Shown: positions 22,061 through 34,184, numbered from the stretch's first letter. The stretch is 64,000 nt of DNA from Heloderma charlesbogerti (GCA_026122225.1 JANEZZ010000404.1:620001-684000), one strand, 5' to 3'. Notes: a model not told the origin generated them from the sequence alone. Made by a program: numbers and translations.

Positions 22061-22926
22061 ATGTTCCCCTGCTGCAAACATTGCTGAAATGTAAATAAAT
22101 TCTAGTAATTCTAAATTAGAATGCATGTATATCCTTCAGAAACTTTGCAGATTTCTTGCCTGGGGGATACCTGTTATGACCTGTGCATTTTCATACAAAT
22201 TTACCCAAAAACTATTGGGGAAGGGGTGAATGGAAGGGAAAGCAAATCCCTCCCTTCCCCAAACGGGAGAATTCCCCTTCCACATGAACTGCTGCACGTA
22301 TCCTTCTGAAACTTTGCTGGTTTCTTACTTAGGGACAACTGTAGGCTGTCTGTAACTTTCAGAATAATGGTCCACAGGGAACATAGGGAAATAAGTATGT
22401 CCTCTTTTGGAGACCTCAAAATGTCAAGGCCACTCTTGCACAAAAACCCTTGTTGCTATCATTCTGAAATTTGGCAGACATGATTTCCTCTGATGGGGTA
22501 ATGAATCCTGAAATTTTTATCCAATTCTTCCAAGGAATTAAAATGTTATTGGCGGTTCCCTTTCAAAGAAAATCAAAATATAAACCCTGCACCTATTTTT
22601 CTGACATCAGGCAGGTGTAATCCCCTTCTAGGGGGCTACTATGCCTGAAATTATCCAGTTCTGACCAAGAGAAAAAAGTTACAGGTTTTTTTTTTCTAAT
22701 TTCCCATGGTAGTCAACAGGAAGCATAAAGACTTATTTTTCTCAACCTTGACTCAGGTTTGGTGCTGAGCTGAAGTGGTCCGACTACAAACTGGCCCGAG
22801 CAGAAGTTGGATGTTTTCCAAAATGCTGAATCGGGGTCTGAGTTGAAGTGGGGTGGGGGGTCAGTGTACACTTCTTATGTATGTATGTAATCTAGACACA
22901 CACGCAAGCACACTGCATGCACGCAC

Positions 22927-22997
22927 CACACACACACACACGCACACATATTAGACATGCACTTAGGCTTGTGTGTGTGTGTGTGTGTGTGTGTGTG
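22927..22997. repeat. (CA)n ... (GT)n inverted microsatellites
   Basis: A CA tract at about 22927-22946 and a GT tract at 22972-22997 separated by about 25 bp can fold into a hairpin. Both lie inside the right part of the hAT-like element. Confidence 0.8.
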
Positions 22998-23062
22998 CAA
23001 ATTTGTGTTATGGGCCTGTGCCCCGGATCTTTTAAGACCCTAGCAATGCCCCTGGTTACAGC

Positions 23063-24045
23063 AGAGGTGCGGTGTTCACCAACAAAGATTGCTCTTTTTC
23101 TATCCTTAGTGACTGGAGTTGTGAAGACTAGGGGGTGATCTTCTAGGGCTCCCCATTGGCTTCAATGTGTTTGTATTTCATTAACACAACTTTTTACATT
23201 ATTTTTTAAACTGGCAAAAGAAGTGAGACTTTGCCTTGTGGAAGGATGAAAGGGGCACAAGAGTGCCCTTTTAGTTAAGGTGAACTGCAAAAAAAAAGGT
23301 TCCACTGTTATAAGCCTCAATTCTACTGCTTATAAAAATGACACCTGTTTAGTTAATACCATGAAACTTGGCATGCTTTTTTTTAAAGCAGGGAAATTCA
23401 ATTATTTAAAATTCTGCCAGTTTAAAAGCGAAGTAAAGGCTATCTCATATTGGCTCAAGTCCAGAAAGGCTGACCCCTTAACAGATGTGTCCCGTGATCA
23501 GTAATGATGTTGTGCAATGTTACAAACGGTGCTTGCTTATGAGCAACAAATATATTTGGGTCAACTCACGGGACGAGGATTCCTCTAGCAATACTGTAAG
23601 GCTCAGTTGCTTCCTAAGGCGAGACAAGACTAGGACAATGTGGGACATTTTTGCTGGTCCCAGGCACTCCAAGACCCAGGGAAAATGTAGCAATTATGGC
23701 AATGTAACAGTTTGCACTGGCATAAAGTTATTGATTGACTGATTGATTAAATTTCTGTACTGCCCCATAGCCAAAGCTCTGTCAGTGGTTATGACAGTGA
23801 GTGCTTCCAGATGAGGCTTTTATTGTGCAGTTGTCCTGTCTTATTCATCTGATTTTACAGGGGTCCAGATTACATTGTCTTTCACTTGTAACTCTTCCAT
23901 ATTTTCCCTTCCTTCTTCCATCTTTTTTCTTTCCACATGAAAAAAGTTAAGGAGGAAAAAACGGATAGCTGTACAACTTCTTTTGACTGGAAGTGCTGTC
24001 TGGAAGCACCCATATCTCAGAATACCAGTTGTTGGATGGGAGCAA
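23063..24045. other. Intergenic, nothing recognised
   Basis: No convincing gene, RNA or named repeat. Confidence 0.4.
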
Positions 24046-24061
24046 CAGCAGTGAAGGGCTA

Positions 24062-24253
24062 TTCAGGCCCATAGCCAGGGGTGGGGTAGGGGGGCCTACT
24101 GCCCCCTTAATTTTCTCTGCCCCCCTAATTTTTTTTTTACAAACAATGATTTTTTAAAAATTTATAATTTTGTCTTTAAAAGGCCTGCAGACCAGATTAA
24201 CTGCCCCCCTTGATTTTTTGGTGCCCCCCAACTTTTAGGCTGGCTACAGCTTT
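24062..24253. mobile_element. Short hAT-like MITE candidate
   Basis: Left CAGGCCCATAGCCAGGGGTG; the right side, read on the minus strand, gives GCTGTAGCCAGCCTAAAAG. The interior has repeated GCCCCCTTAATTTT/GCCCCCCTAATTTT/GCCCCCCTTGATTTT motifs. Termini match only partially. Confidence 0.35.
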
Positions 24254-24377
24254 TGCCTTCATGTCCTGCTTGTGGGCTTTCCAGAGGCATCTGGCTGGAC
24301 ACTGTTAAAAAGAGGATGCTGAATTAGATGGACCCACTTTGGTCTTATCCAGCAGGGGTACTCTTCCGTAATATAAT

Positions 24378-25098
24378 GTTATTGTTGTTGTTCAGTCATT
24401 AAGTTGTGTCCGACTCTTCGTGACCCCATGGACCATAGCATGCCAGGCGTTTCTGTCCTGCGCTCTCTTCTGGAGGGTGCTCAAGTCCATATTCATTGCA
24501 TCGGTGATGCTATCTAGCCATCTCATCCTCTGCCGTCCCCTTCTCCTTTTGCCTTCAGTCTTTCCCAGCATCAGGGTCTTTTCCAGGGAGTTTTCTCTTC
24601 GCATTAGGTGGCCAAAATATTTGAGCTTCAGCTTCAGTATCTGTCCTTCCAATGAGCACTCAGGGTTGATTTCCTTTAGGATGGACTGATTTGACCTCCT
24701 TGCAGTCCAGGGGACTCGTAAGAGTCTTCTCCAGCACCACAGTTCGAAAGCATCAATTCTTCGGCGCTCAGCCTTCCTTATAGTCCAGCTCTCACAGCCA
24801 TACATTACTACTGGGAAAACCATAGCTTTGATTAGACGGACCTTTGTCGGCAAGGTGATGTCTCTGCTTCTTACTATGCTGTCTAGGTTGGCCATAGCTT
24901 TCCTCCCAAGGAGCAAGCGTCTTTTAATTTCATGGCTACAGTCACCGTCTGCGGTGATCTTGGAGCCCGAGAAAGTAAAATCTGTCACTGCTTCCATTTC
25001 TTCCCCTTCTATATGCCAGGAAGTGATGGGGCCAGATGCCATGATCTTAGTTTTTGTAATGTTGAGTTTCAAACCAGCTTTTGCACTCTCCACTTTCA
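24378..25098 (-). mobile_element. BovB LINE 3' fragment, reverse
   Basis: The 3' end of a BovB copy in reverse orientation, beginning with the 3' terminus at GTTGTTGTTCAGTCATTAAG and running into the C-terminal ORF2. It is truncated in the region just after the RT catalytic motif, a typical 5' truncation. Confidence 0.92.
24392..25098 (-). pseudogene. BovB ORF2 C-terminal fragment
   Basis: An open frame, uninterrupted for about 235 BovB-like codons, reading KAGLKLNITKTKIMASGP through MYGCESWTIRKAE, RVPWTARRSNQSILKEI and GRQRMRWLDSITDAM to the natural stop after SRTQLND. It is collinear with 11640-12330 of the other copy and better preserved, but lacks the endonuclease and RT catalytic core. 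The codons upstream of about 25098 belong to flanking DNA. Confidence 0.88.
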
Positions 25099-25149
25099 CA
25101 TTCAACCAGTTGGGTTTTCCTTTGTTTAACTGCAATTTGTGGATTTAAT

Positions 25150-26390
25150 GTATCTGCACTTTGTTCATATCATGCAGATTTCAAACCCTCAAATATCAAC
25201 TTTTTAATTTGATAGTGAACTTTTCAGCACCATATAGAAGAAGTTTAGACATAACCTTTCACTCTCACATGATTTAATTCTCATATGCCATTTTGAAGAA
25301 GAAGAAGAAGAAGAAGGGAAAATTTTGCAATGGTTTCGTCAAGGACGTGATTACAAATATGTTTGGCCCAAGTCATTATGCTGTTGGTTGTTCCTTTTCC
25401 TTTTGAAATGCCAACAAAGTTGTGAAACATCTCCACAAAGCAGCTAAAGGGAAAAGGGGCAGTTAAATGAAGATAATAATTAAAGCATGTATAAACTTTG
25501 TTCTTTCACAAACTGCAGACATTATCTTTCCACTGAGTATTAGTTCTAGAACCCAGTCAAGGGTCCAAGCATCACATATTGGTTCATGCTAAATGTTTTG
25601 CTGTGGTTATTTGGCTTGAGTGACCATGGAGGTGAAAGGGAAGGGCTGGGGCATGGAACAAATCAGGGAGCAGAGGTGGAACCATGTCCAGGGATGAACA
25701 TGGATTCAGAGAGTGAGTGTGACTCCACCAACTCAGGATGACGAAGCAAAGTTCAAAAATAGCAGCATCCACTATTGCACAAACAACATACATATAATTT
25801 TGAGGTAATTACTGCAGTATAATTAGCAGTGCTGGCTTTTTATGCCCTGCTTCAGATCTGTCAGTGCTGCTGCTTCTTACTGTAACCTGGCTGCATGCCT
25901 AACACACAGAGTGGAAGCAAGAGAATGAATGCATTTGAAAGTTAGTAGAATGAGGAGATAATTTTTGGGAGTTTGGCAAATCAAGGATCTAGATGAGGGG
26001 TGGACAACATGCCCCCCCCAAACACACATTTCCCCCAGCTGTGCTGCCAATTAAGAAAAATAGGAGAAAGTAGCAGTTTGCCACCAAATTTTAGTAGCAA
26101 ACAGCTACAGAGGCTTAGATAATTTAAAAAATAATTTTAAAAACTGTGAACATCAGTGAATATTAAAGACTGTTCCAGTATAAAATTTATCTGTGTAATA
26201 ACCTCATCCCCAAAAGAAGCAACTATGGGACATTGCCAAAACATATATTTAAAAGAAGCATTAACTGTATTGCACTGCCAGCAATTAGCTGAATTAGACA
26301 ATCCCTTATGAAAGAGATGTTGTGGTGTCCAATAGACATAAAACAAAATTTTTGCTGAAAAAGACACAGCTTAAGATCCATAGACATGGC
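25150..26390. other. Intergenic, (GAA)n and no gene
   Basis: Contains a (GAA)7 microsatellite at 25295-25316. Otherwise nothing coding or named was recognised. Confidence 0.45.
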
Positions 26391-26394
26391 AGGT

Positions 26395-26515
26395 AGACGC
26401 CAAAGCAGTGATCCACTGATTAGGCATTTTGTGGTGGTGCCCACAACAGTTTCTCACATTCCCAAATATGCCCACAGGTCCAAAAAGGTTGGGGACTCCT
26501 GTCATATGCAGCTCT
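26395..26515 (-). mobile_element. DNA-transposon-like repeat fragment
   Basis: On the minus strand it reads AGGAGTCCCCAACCTTTTTG, then TGTGGGCATATTTGGG and GTGGGCACCACCACAAAATG. The same family appears at 35196-35300 (CAGGGGTCTCCCATTGATTT, CCTGGGCACCACCACAG). The CAGGGGTC-type end suggests hAT. Confidence 0.45.
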
Positions 26516-27912
26516 GCACTGCAAAACTGGACAGCTCTTGGTTCAACACATCTTTGCCCCCCACCCCTGGCCCACCTCATACTCCCATAGCGTTGGCCAC
26601 TAGACAGGCATGGGAAGCAACAGTGAATCAGCTTAGTTTCAATGCATATGCCCCCAACAAGCTCACCATCTGGGGCAACCTTCACATTCTTATCACCCAT
26701 AAGTCAGTTCTATAGAAAGCCTGGTACAACGGGACCATCCTGCAATTTTCTCAGCTGCTGACAAATAAAAATATAGTTAAGTCCTTTAACTTGCTTTAGG
26801 AGGAATTGCAGTTGCTTCTCACAATTGCATAGCAATACCTGCAGCTCTGCCATGGCTAAGCTATCCCTGCCCAGGAACAGCCAGAGCTGGCATATGAAAG
26901 AGGTTAGGAGGAGGGAGCAGAGGGCATTATTGGGGTAGGAAAGGAGGGGATTGTTGGGGAATTTTGGGTAAAAGAAAAGTTGGAAATGTTGAAATAAACT
27001 ATTAAAATCTGGGTAAAATAATTATCTCTCTCCTCTGTTTGCTAGGCATAATAAGACTGAGCTTCTGACACTAGTTTTTAAATCGTATCAGATCAAAATG
27101 AGAGCTGGGGAAATATGAAGCATCATACTCTAGTCCCCAACATACTTCCTTATAATTCTTCTTATAATAACTTTCTTCCATAAACACATCCATTTGAAGG
27201 AATCGAGATACAACTGTTTAAAATGCAATGTTGGCTTTAAATGGATTCATTTCATGTGGTTGAATCTCTCAGTCTCAACCTCTGGAAGTGCATTTATAAC
27301 AGTGGAAATTTACAGTGTTATTGCCTCATCAAACTTAGGATTGTCACCCAGTTAAAGAAAGTCAACTTAGGGTGCAATCCTATGGCTGCTAGTCAGCAGC
27401 TAGACGGCCATAGGATAGGTTGGTTCCTGGGAACTGACCTCGGAGCCCACGATCTGAGGTTGGTTCCCTGAGAACTGACTTCCACCCCGTCCCGCGCTGC
27501 CTCATAGGCAGTGCGGAACAGCCCCACACTCCATGCTCGGAAGAGGAGTGCAGAACAGCAAAAACGGGGCATTCCTGGGGGTGTGCCGGGGCAGGGAAGT
27601 CAGAAATGCCAGTATGACACATCCTATGTGTCGTCCAGCTGCTGCTTCCCGCACTCCGAGGCTTCACGGCTAGACAGCCGGAATCGGAGAAGGAGAAGAA
27701 TTATTTGTTTTTAAATGATACCTGCATCTGTTCATCGTGCAGGCCCAATCTTAGAAGAGGCATTCCTCCTGTGTATGAGACAGAAGGGGAAGATGCCTCT
27801 TCTAAGATGGTGCTTCCTACCACCCACAGCTTATGTTCTTGTACTGAAAATAATTAACATTTTAAAAGTGTGCTGCCCAATTAACTGGATGCATGTTTTT
27901 AATTGATTATCA
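26516..27912. other. Intergenic, MITE terminus at 27367-27420
   Basis: Mostly unrecognised. At 27367 TTA precedes GGGTGCAATCCTATGG, the same terminus as the family A and B MITEs; the other end of that element was not identified. Confidence 0.4.
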
Positions 27913-28001
27913 GTGCAATCCTATGCATGTTTACTCAGAGGTAAATCACACTGTGCTAAATGAAGTTTACCCATAGGTAAGTGTTCATAGGATTGGCGCC
28001 C
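27913..28001. mobile_element. Palindromic MITE, family B, near complete
   Basis: Begins AGTGCAATCCTATGCATGTT, continues TACTCAGAGGTAAATCACAC, and ends GGTAAGTGTTCATAGGATTG. The two ends are inverted repeats (GCAATCCTATG/CATAGGATTG) shared with family A, but the interior differs. Confidence 0.6.
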
Positions 28002-29816
28002 AAAAAGTTTTTAAGTGATTGATCTAACTATTGTATTGACTAAACACTGTAGCCCTTATTCAAAATTGAATACAGAAATTAATTACAGGAACATGAATCC
28101 TTAGACTTGGACAGATATGTAGGGCTGGTGTACAAAGAGCCTCATTCTCTTGAAAGCTGCTTGTAGTCCTCTCTTCTCCTCACCCCACCATAGCATCTAA
28201 TGCAGCTTGCCATGTGGATTCTTCAAACTGCATGGAGAATGTTGTTTGCTAGCAACCTCCAAGATACATCCAACATTAAGCAAGGAATCCTTCCTTGGGG
28301 TTAAGGAGGATCCATGTGGCAAGCCACAATAAATGTTATGGCACCATTTTTACACGGTAAGGGGAGTCACCACACACTCACAGAAGCAGTTTCCTATAAA
28401 GACACAGCGTGGGGAGGGGAAGTAAGCCACTGTGAACATGCGAAACAGGCCGTAATATGTAGAACAGTCCTTAGAACAAAAGATCAGGTCTTACTGGGAA
28501 GTATTGTTGGGCTAGGATTGAGTTTTCAGCTCAGCTATGGACAGAGCAAGTCCCTCTGTCCCAATCAGATTACTATCAGGCAGTGGGAATATTATTATAT
28601 AGCATATAGTTAGTGTATAGTGTGAAGATCAATAAAGTTCAGTTCATATCACTATTTTTAATGTGCTGGAGCCATTAGAACTCAATCCCCACCACCACCA
28701 CACACACACACCTGTCTACTTTGTGGTTAAACCCAACATGATGAGGCCACCGCTTTTGCCAGCTGGGATCATAACATCCGTTGTTTCTTTAATCTTCAAA
28801 AGGAGACTGCTTAAAGCTTTTGCCAGCCCAGTTCAAATACACCAGAAAATGGAACCTTCACCAAAGCTGGTTTGAACTGATCTTGAAATAAGCATTGTAA
28901 TGAGAGTTGCACACTATACATGACAACAGGAAAAACAGAGTATCATAAGCAGGACACAGCACTTCTAAAAGGCGTTCCTACCATTGCTTTAAAAAGAAAT
29001 GTTAAGAGTACCTATTCAAGTGCCAGACTGATCTCCCTATCATCATCTCATGAGGATTCTGCCAGTTTACCTTCAAAATAATAGTAAACATAGTGATCTG
29101 TCAAACATCTCATACTTGGCAACATTTGTTCAACAGGAGTTAAGACACAGAAGGAGGTGTTTGCCTGAGCTTCCTGTCATGTCTTCCCCAGGCGGTCTGC
29201 CTCCTCATTTGTGGATTATTCAATCAAAAACACTTAACCCGCACCCCGCTCTTAGCCAGTGCACCAGTCAGGGGGAGGAAGTGGCCTTCAACAGCTCATT
29301 GCCACCCCCACTCCCACCCCCTGTGTTCCTTCTGTTCCTTTTGGTATGACAAGCCCTGCAGTTGGGCTACAGCGAAGATGGACAGGGAAAGATGGATCAC
29401 AGGTCCGGTGTGAAAATAACCAGCAGTTATTAGCAGTTAACCAATGGCACATAAGAGAGATGTGGCAGGATGAGAGGAAGGGGACTAGGCAAGATGAAAA
29501 GTAAGCTTTTCTTCCTGTCCAAAAAAATTGCTTGCTTCACATAGACAGGCTGGGAGGAGCAGTATTGTTCATTTGTATCTGAAACCCTTTGTCCCTCAAC
29601 AGGCCTTGAGCCCTTCTCCTGCAAAGCCACTCAGCCGTGGCTTCTGCGTGTGGTTTTGTTATATGTTTAATAGATATTCAGCCCACTTTTCAGAGTAAAA
29701 ACCTCACAAAGCAGTGTCACGCAGACTTCCTCCCAGCCAAGGGCTATGGAGCTGTCTGACAGTTGGGAACCCCCCTTATCATTGTGGTCCTGGTCATTTC
29801 TCGAGCAACATGGTTC
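28002..29816. other. Intergenic, nothing recognised
   Basis: No supported gene. Short CA-type runs (28690-28710) and possible unnamed repeats only. Confidence 0.4.
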
Positions 29817-29903
29817 TGTGACTTGGATTCCTGCATTGAGCAGGGGGTTGGACTCGATGGTCTTGTAGGCCCCTTCCAACCCTACTATTCTATGATTCTA
29901 TGA
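29817..29903 (+). mobile_element. CR1 LINE 3' end fragment
   Basis: GTGACTTGGATTCCTGCATT, GGTTGGACTCGATGGTCTTG, and the terminal CTATTCTATGATTCTATGA. It is nearly identical to the 3' UTR of the long CR1 copy at 17306-17390. Confidence 0.9.
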
Positions 29904-29961
29904 AATGTTCTGGAGGACTACAACATTTCTGGAAGTAGAGCCGACTTGGCAATACAAGCAA

Positions 29962-30585
29962 CCCCAGTGTCATGCCCCTGCTGGATGGATCCTTCTCTGA
30001 TGAGCAGCTAGAACTCCCAGAGATGGATGATACTATGGATCCACCCCTGTCAGGAGACATGGGATATCCTTGGTCCTCAAGGGAGAGGACCACAGATCCA
30101 TCTCTGCTGGAAGAGGGAAGTTCTGCTTCTGAGATGGAGGCTAAATGACCACCCAGTCCCCAAGAGCATCATTGCTTCAAAAGGCAGACCAGGAGCGCTC
30201 CTTTAAATGCTAGACTCCAAAGGAGGACTCCTCAGGAGGAGGGAACTCCTCAGAAGCAAGTCCTGTAATGAACTGCAGCTGAACCCTGAGTGAGGCTCAG
30301 GAGGATCTGGTAATATAAGCCTGCAGTATAAATCTAGCTGTTGCTGGAAACAGCATCATTTCTCCAGCTCTAGTATCCTTTTACCCAGACTTGTGTTTGG
30401 ACCTCCATGCTACTGACCTCTGAACTCCTGCCTCATGCTGTGTTTGGATGCTGATACCTGTGCATTTGACTTTGGCTGCACCTCAGACCTCTCTCTGGAA
30501 AATCCCTACTTGCATGATAAAACTGTACTTCACTATTTGCCTGCTAAATTGACTTCCTGATTGTATTCATCCCTGTATTTGTACA
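29962..30585 (+). other. LTR-like repeat candidate
   Basis: A non-coding block with a TATA-type AGTATAAATCTAG (about 30327), a downstream ATAAAAC (about 30518), and TG/CA-type boundaries (TGTCATGCCC to TTGTACA). The layout resembles a long terminal repeat. I found no target duplication, no primer-binding site and no internal coding region. Confidence 0.25.
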
Positions 30586-30589
30586 GCAA

Positions 30590-32199
30590 AGAGCTGGACC
30601 TAGTTGGAGCCAGACACCCAGGAGCTGCTTGGGTGGCACCATCATTTAGAGGTGCCAATGAAGCAGCCCTATGTAACCTGAGAGGTGCATCACAGGTCAC
30701 GGTGAAACATAGCAAGGGATCCTGGAGTACACCTCTGCGGTGGAAGGATGGTAAATATGATGGGAAGGACTGAAACATGACAAAAATGGGTGGAGTAAAG
30801 GAGGCAAGGGCTTGAAGGAGGGAGGGGGCCAAAGACAGGAGCAGGGGACCAAGGAATGGAAAATGCAGAGAGAGGATGAGAAGAGAACCAAAGGATGGAG
30901 TAGCGAAGTGGACAGGGGCAGGCCAAGAGGGCAGGAGAAACGGGCTGAAGAAGTGCAAAATGGGAACTAAAGAAAGAATGGAAGAGGCAGAGGGAAGGAG
31001 GCTGCTCATCTTCATCATGTACTGATTTCAAATAACTAACCCAATCTTTGGACCAAGGTTTCTGTTCTGGCGACAAACACGACACGTGCTACATCCCTCA
31101 TTTTTCCACTCATCTTGCCAAAATTAAAAATATTCATCAGCCTGGATCACATGCACTGTGTCAGCCTCCTGTGTTAGGGTGCACATTTATGCCTTTTTTC
31201 CAGAAAGCAGGTGGGATGAGGAATCCATTCATCTTTGGCCTCAGACTTTATTAAATATTTTACTATTACGAACTCAAGACTTTTTAATAACCCCCTGCCT
31301 CCATTTGTACTCAGGATCTGTTTAAGGCTGGGCAGAAATAACAAGCCAGTTCTGAACAAAAATAACATGGTATAGCAGAAGAGCCAGGGTGCACAGTAAT
31401 GTTTTGTGTGCTTTTTGTCTCCAGAGCACTGCTATAACATGTCAGCTACTTAACCCTTGCAATGCTATCATGAGGCAAAGGCAGAGACGGAATACTATTT
31501 TTATGAGTGCAAGTTCTGGGGTGCAAGTTCTTGCCAATGCTTTCCTGCCTTGTCACAGGGCAGCTGGCTGCCAAGGACCCTGGCTCAAGAGAGAGATGGC
31601 ACTTTAGAGCTGCTTTTGGAAGGACTTTGTTAGAAGGCTGGTGCCCATCTCATACCTGCCACGTAGAGGCCACTTCAAACTGTTCTGTGTGGCATCTGAC
31701 ACCATGTGGTATGTTGGGTGGATTTCTGTAGGGGTGTTTTTGAAGTCTCTGGTGGAACTGAGACACACATAATGAGTTGCTGCATACTAAACACCATTCG
31801 TTTTGGACCATGCTGCTTTTCATGCATGTGCAAAGTGCTCTTTCCTCAATTGCCCCTGCTCTCCCCAGATATCTATGGTCTGTGGCAGTGGGCGGGGGGA
31901 GCAGAGATGTTGACTTCTAGGCAGACACACCTTATATCTCTCTTTTTAGAAATCCAGTTGCTCTGGAATTAAATTTCAAATTAAAATGTCAAATTAATCA
32001 AATTAAAAATTTCAAATTAAACTTAATCAAGAAGCAATTTTATTTTTTCATTATGGATGAGATACCAAGATCATATGAAAGTGTCCAGCACATCCCATTC
32101 TTGATTTAAAATGTTAGCCTCCACTTTCCTGGCCAGATATTTCAAAAGCAGCTGCTTATTTGGACTCCTAAGGGAAACTCGGCAAGAGTTTCAAGGCTG
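30590..32199. other. Intergenic, nothing recognised
   Basis: Purine-rich on the plus strand at 30780-31000 (AAGG/GGAG runs). No supported gene or named repeat. Confidence 0.4.
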
Positions 32200-32893
32200 G
32201 CTTTGTTTATTTTATTTATTAAATTTATTAATCGCCCATCTGGCTGGTTACCCAGCCGCTCTGGGCGATGTACAGCGTACAATAAAACAGTTTAAAACAA
32301 TAACATTCTACAATAAAAACATTTTCTAAAATACCCTAACCCACCCCAAATGCCTGCCTGAACAACCACATTTTTAATGCACGATGGAAGCTCATTAAAG
32401 AGGGGGCATGGCAGAGTTCCCTAGGGAGGGAGTTCCACAGAGTGGGGGCCACCACAGAAAAGGCCCTCTCCCTCGTCCCCACCAGTCTAGCTATCCTGGC
32501 TGATGGGACAGACAGAAGGCCATCCGAGGCTGATCTTGTTAAGCGGCCTGTCTGGTGCTGCTGGAGGCGCTCCTTAAGATAGGCTGGGCCGGAACCATAT
32601 AGGGTTTTAAAGGTCAAAACCAACACCTTGAATTTGACCCGGAAAACAACTGGTAACCAGTGCAACTCCTTCAGCACTGGAGTGATGTGATCTCGCCGGC
32701 GGCTGCCTTTAATCAGGCGAGCCGCTGCGTTCTGTACCAGCTGCAGCTTCCACCCATCTTCAAGGGTAACCCCACGTAGAGTGCATTACAGTAGTCTAAA
32801 TGAGAGGAGACCAGGGCATGTACTACCGATGGGAGCAGATGGTCGGGAAGGAAGGGGCGCAGCCGCCGTATCAGATGGAGTTGATACAGTGCT
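32200..32893 (-). mobile_element. L2 LINE 3' fragment, reverse
   Basis: The reverse complement matches the 3' end of the full L2 copy at 6979-10587, including the terminus (GATGGGCGATTAATAAATTT) and about 110 intact C-terminal codons (LKELHWLPVVFR ... TLWNSLPRELCHAPS, ORF 32336-32677). Homology continues to about 32893 with an indel. 5'-truncated. Confidence 0.92.
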
Positions 32894-33855
32894 GTTTACA
32901 GCGGAGGGCTGAACTACGGCCTGTAATCCATTCCCTCTCCCTCTGAACAGGCAGGAATGCTGCCAACGATGCCCTCATAAGCGCTGGACACCGGGACTGG
33001 CCTAACCAGCCAAGTTACCACGTTTGCAGGTCAGCACCAGCAGGGGGCTCTTCTCCTCCACACTCCTCTTGGATTGGGTGCTGGGTCCCCAGTTGATTTG
33101 GCCCTGGGCCTACCTGTCCTGTCCCAGACTTGCAATGGTACTTGAGCGGAGGAGGCGACCAGGGAGATGGGCCAGCGGGACTTTGCCTCCAGACATCTGA
33201 TGGTCCAGTCTGAGGAAGCAGAGGATTCAACAGCTGACTGCTCCTGAGGCTGGAGGTTCAAGACCCTCAAATACTCCTTCACATCTCCATTCATCCAAGC
33301 CCTTCACTATTCTGTAAGCTTCTGGGACAGAAGGCAGAGGGTGCGGCTGGAGGCTCTCCAGCAATACTGGAGTGCCAGAGAGCTGCCCCTTTACATATTT
33401 GCTAAACCTGCAGCCAGGGCACGAGCACTTGGTGGGGCTCCGTCACTTTTTAGATGCTAAGCAGAAGCCAGGCCTTTGTGAAAGCAACTTCCACGACAGA
33501 GTTTGTGCCAGGAACTGTACCTGGTCCTGGCTTGCCACCTGGGTGATACCTGCATCTGGACTCGCACTCCAGATCCATCTCCTCCAGGCCTTGTTCAGGA
33601 TCTTGTAGCTTTGCTGGAACAGGGCTGTGCCCAGGCCAGATTCCTACTCCTTAGAGATCCTGGCTTGCTTCTTAGCCCCAGGTGGGGAAACCTGCTGTCT
33701 CCTGCTTCCTGGTCCCTGTTCTCAGTGCCCCTTAGATCGACTGCTCAGTTGTTGACTCTGGCAACTCCCTGACCACAGCCTAATGTCCACACTGGGCTGC
33801 TCCTTGGATGGGAGCACCGACTCAGTGCCTGTCTCTGGCTTCCTCCTGGCTCGAT
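32894..33855. other. Unassigned GC-moderate sequence
   Basis: No ORF with recognisable domains. It may contain further degraded repeats, since it lies between the L2 fragment and a MITE, but nothing specific was identified. Confidence 0.35.
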
Positions 33856-33990
33856 CAGGGGTAGGCACCCTGGCGCCCTCCAGGTGCTGTGGACTACAAT
33901 GCCCATCAGCCCCAGCCAGCATGCCAATTGGTGGTGGTTATTGGAGTTGTAGTCCAAAATATCTGGAGGGCACCAGGTTGCCAAGCCCTG
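33856..33990. mobile_element. Palindromic hAT-like MITE, family C
   Basis: A 135-bp foldback: CAGGGGTAGGCACCCTGG at the left, and on the minus strand CAGGGCTTGGCAACCTGG at the right. Internal arms are TGGACTACAATGCCCATCAG and GGAGTTGTAGTCCA. The flanking octamers (33848-33855, 33991-33998) agree at five of eight positions, a decayed 8-bp target duplication at best. Further copies: 34757-34832, 47985-48062, 51773-51905. Confidence 0.6.
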
Positions 33991-34184
33991 TTCTGGATTG
34001 TCCCTGTCCACACCCCAGGCAGCTTTCTCAAGGACATCCCCCGCCCCCACTGCAATGGCGTGGCAGCTCTGGCACAATGCTTTGGAGAGGGAAGCCATGC
34101 CTGACCCTGGAGGAGCCGGAGGTCAACGCCAGAGCACCTGGCTGCATGCAGAGGGGGCCCAGGCTCAACCCACCCCATCTCTAG

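Larger units (their letters stand above)
20081..23054. mobile_element. Non-autonomous hAT-like DNA transposon, ~3.0 kb
   Basis: The left end CAGGGACATTGTTAGGG (20081-20097) and right end CCCTAGCAATGCCCCTG (23038-23054) are inverted repeats matching at 15 of 17 positions; similarity continues inward with a small gap (GGGCACCAGCCC against GGGCACAGGCCC). The flanks are GTTACAGT (20073-20080) and GTTACAGC (23055-23062), an 8-bp duplication with one mismatch. CAGGG ends and an 8-bp target duplication fit the hAT superfamily. No transposase ORF is present. The interior holds a tandem array (20145-20990), a nested repeat fragment (21926-22060) and a CA/GT hairpin (22927-22997). Confidence 0.7.
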
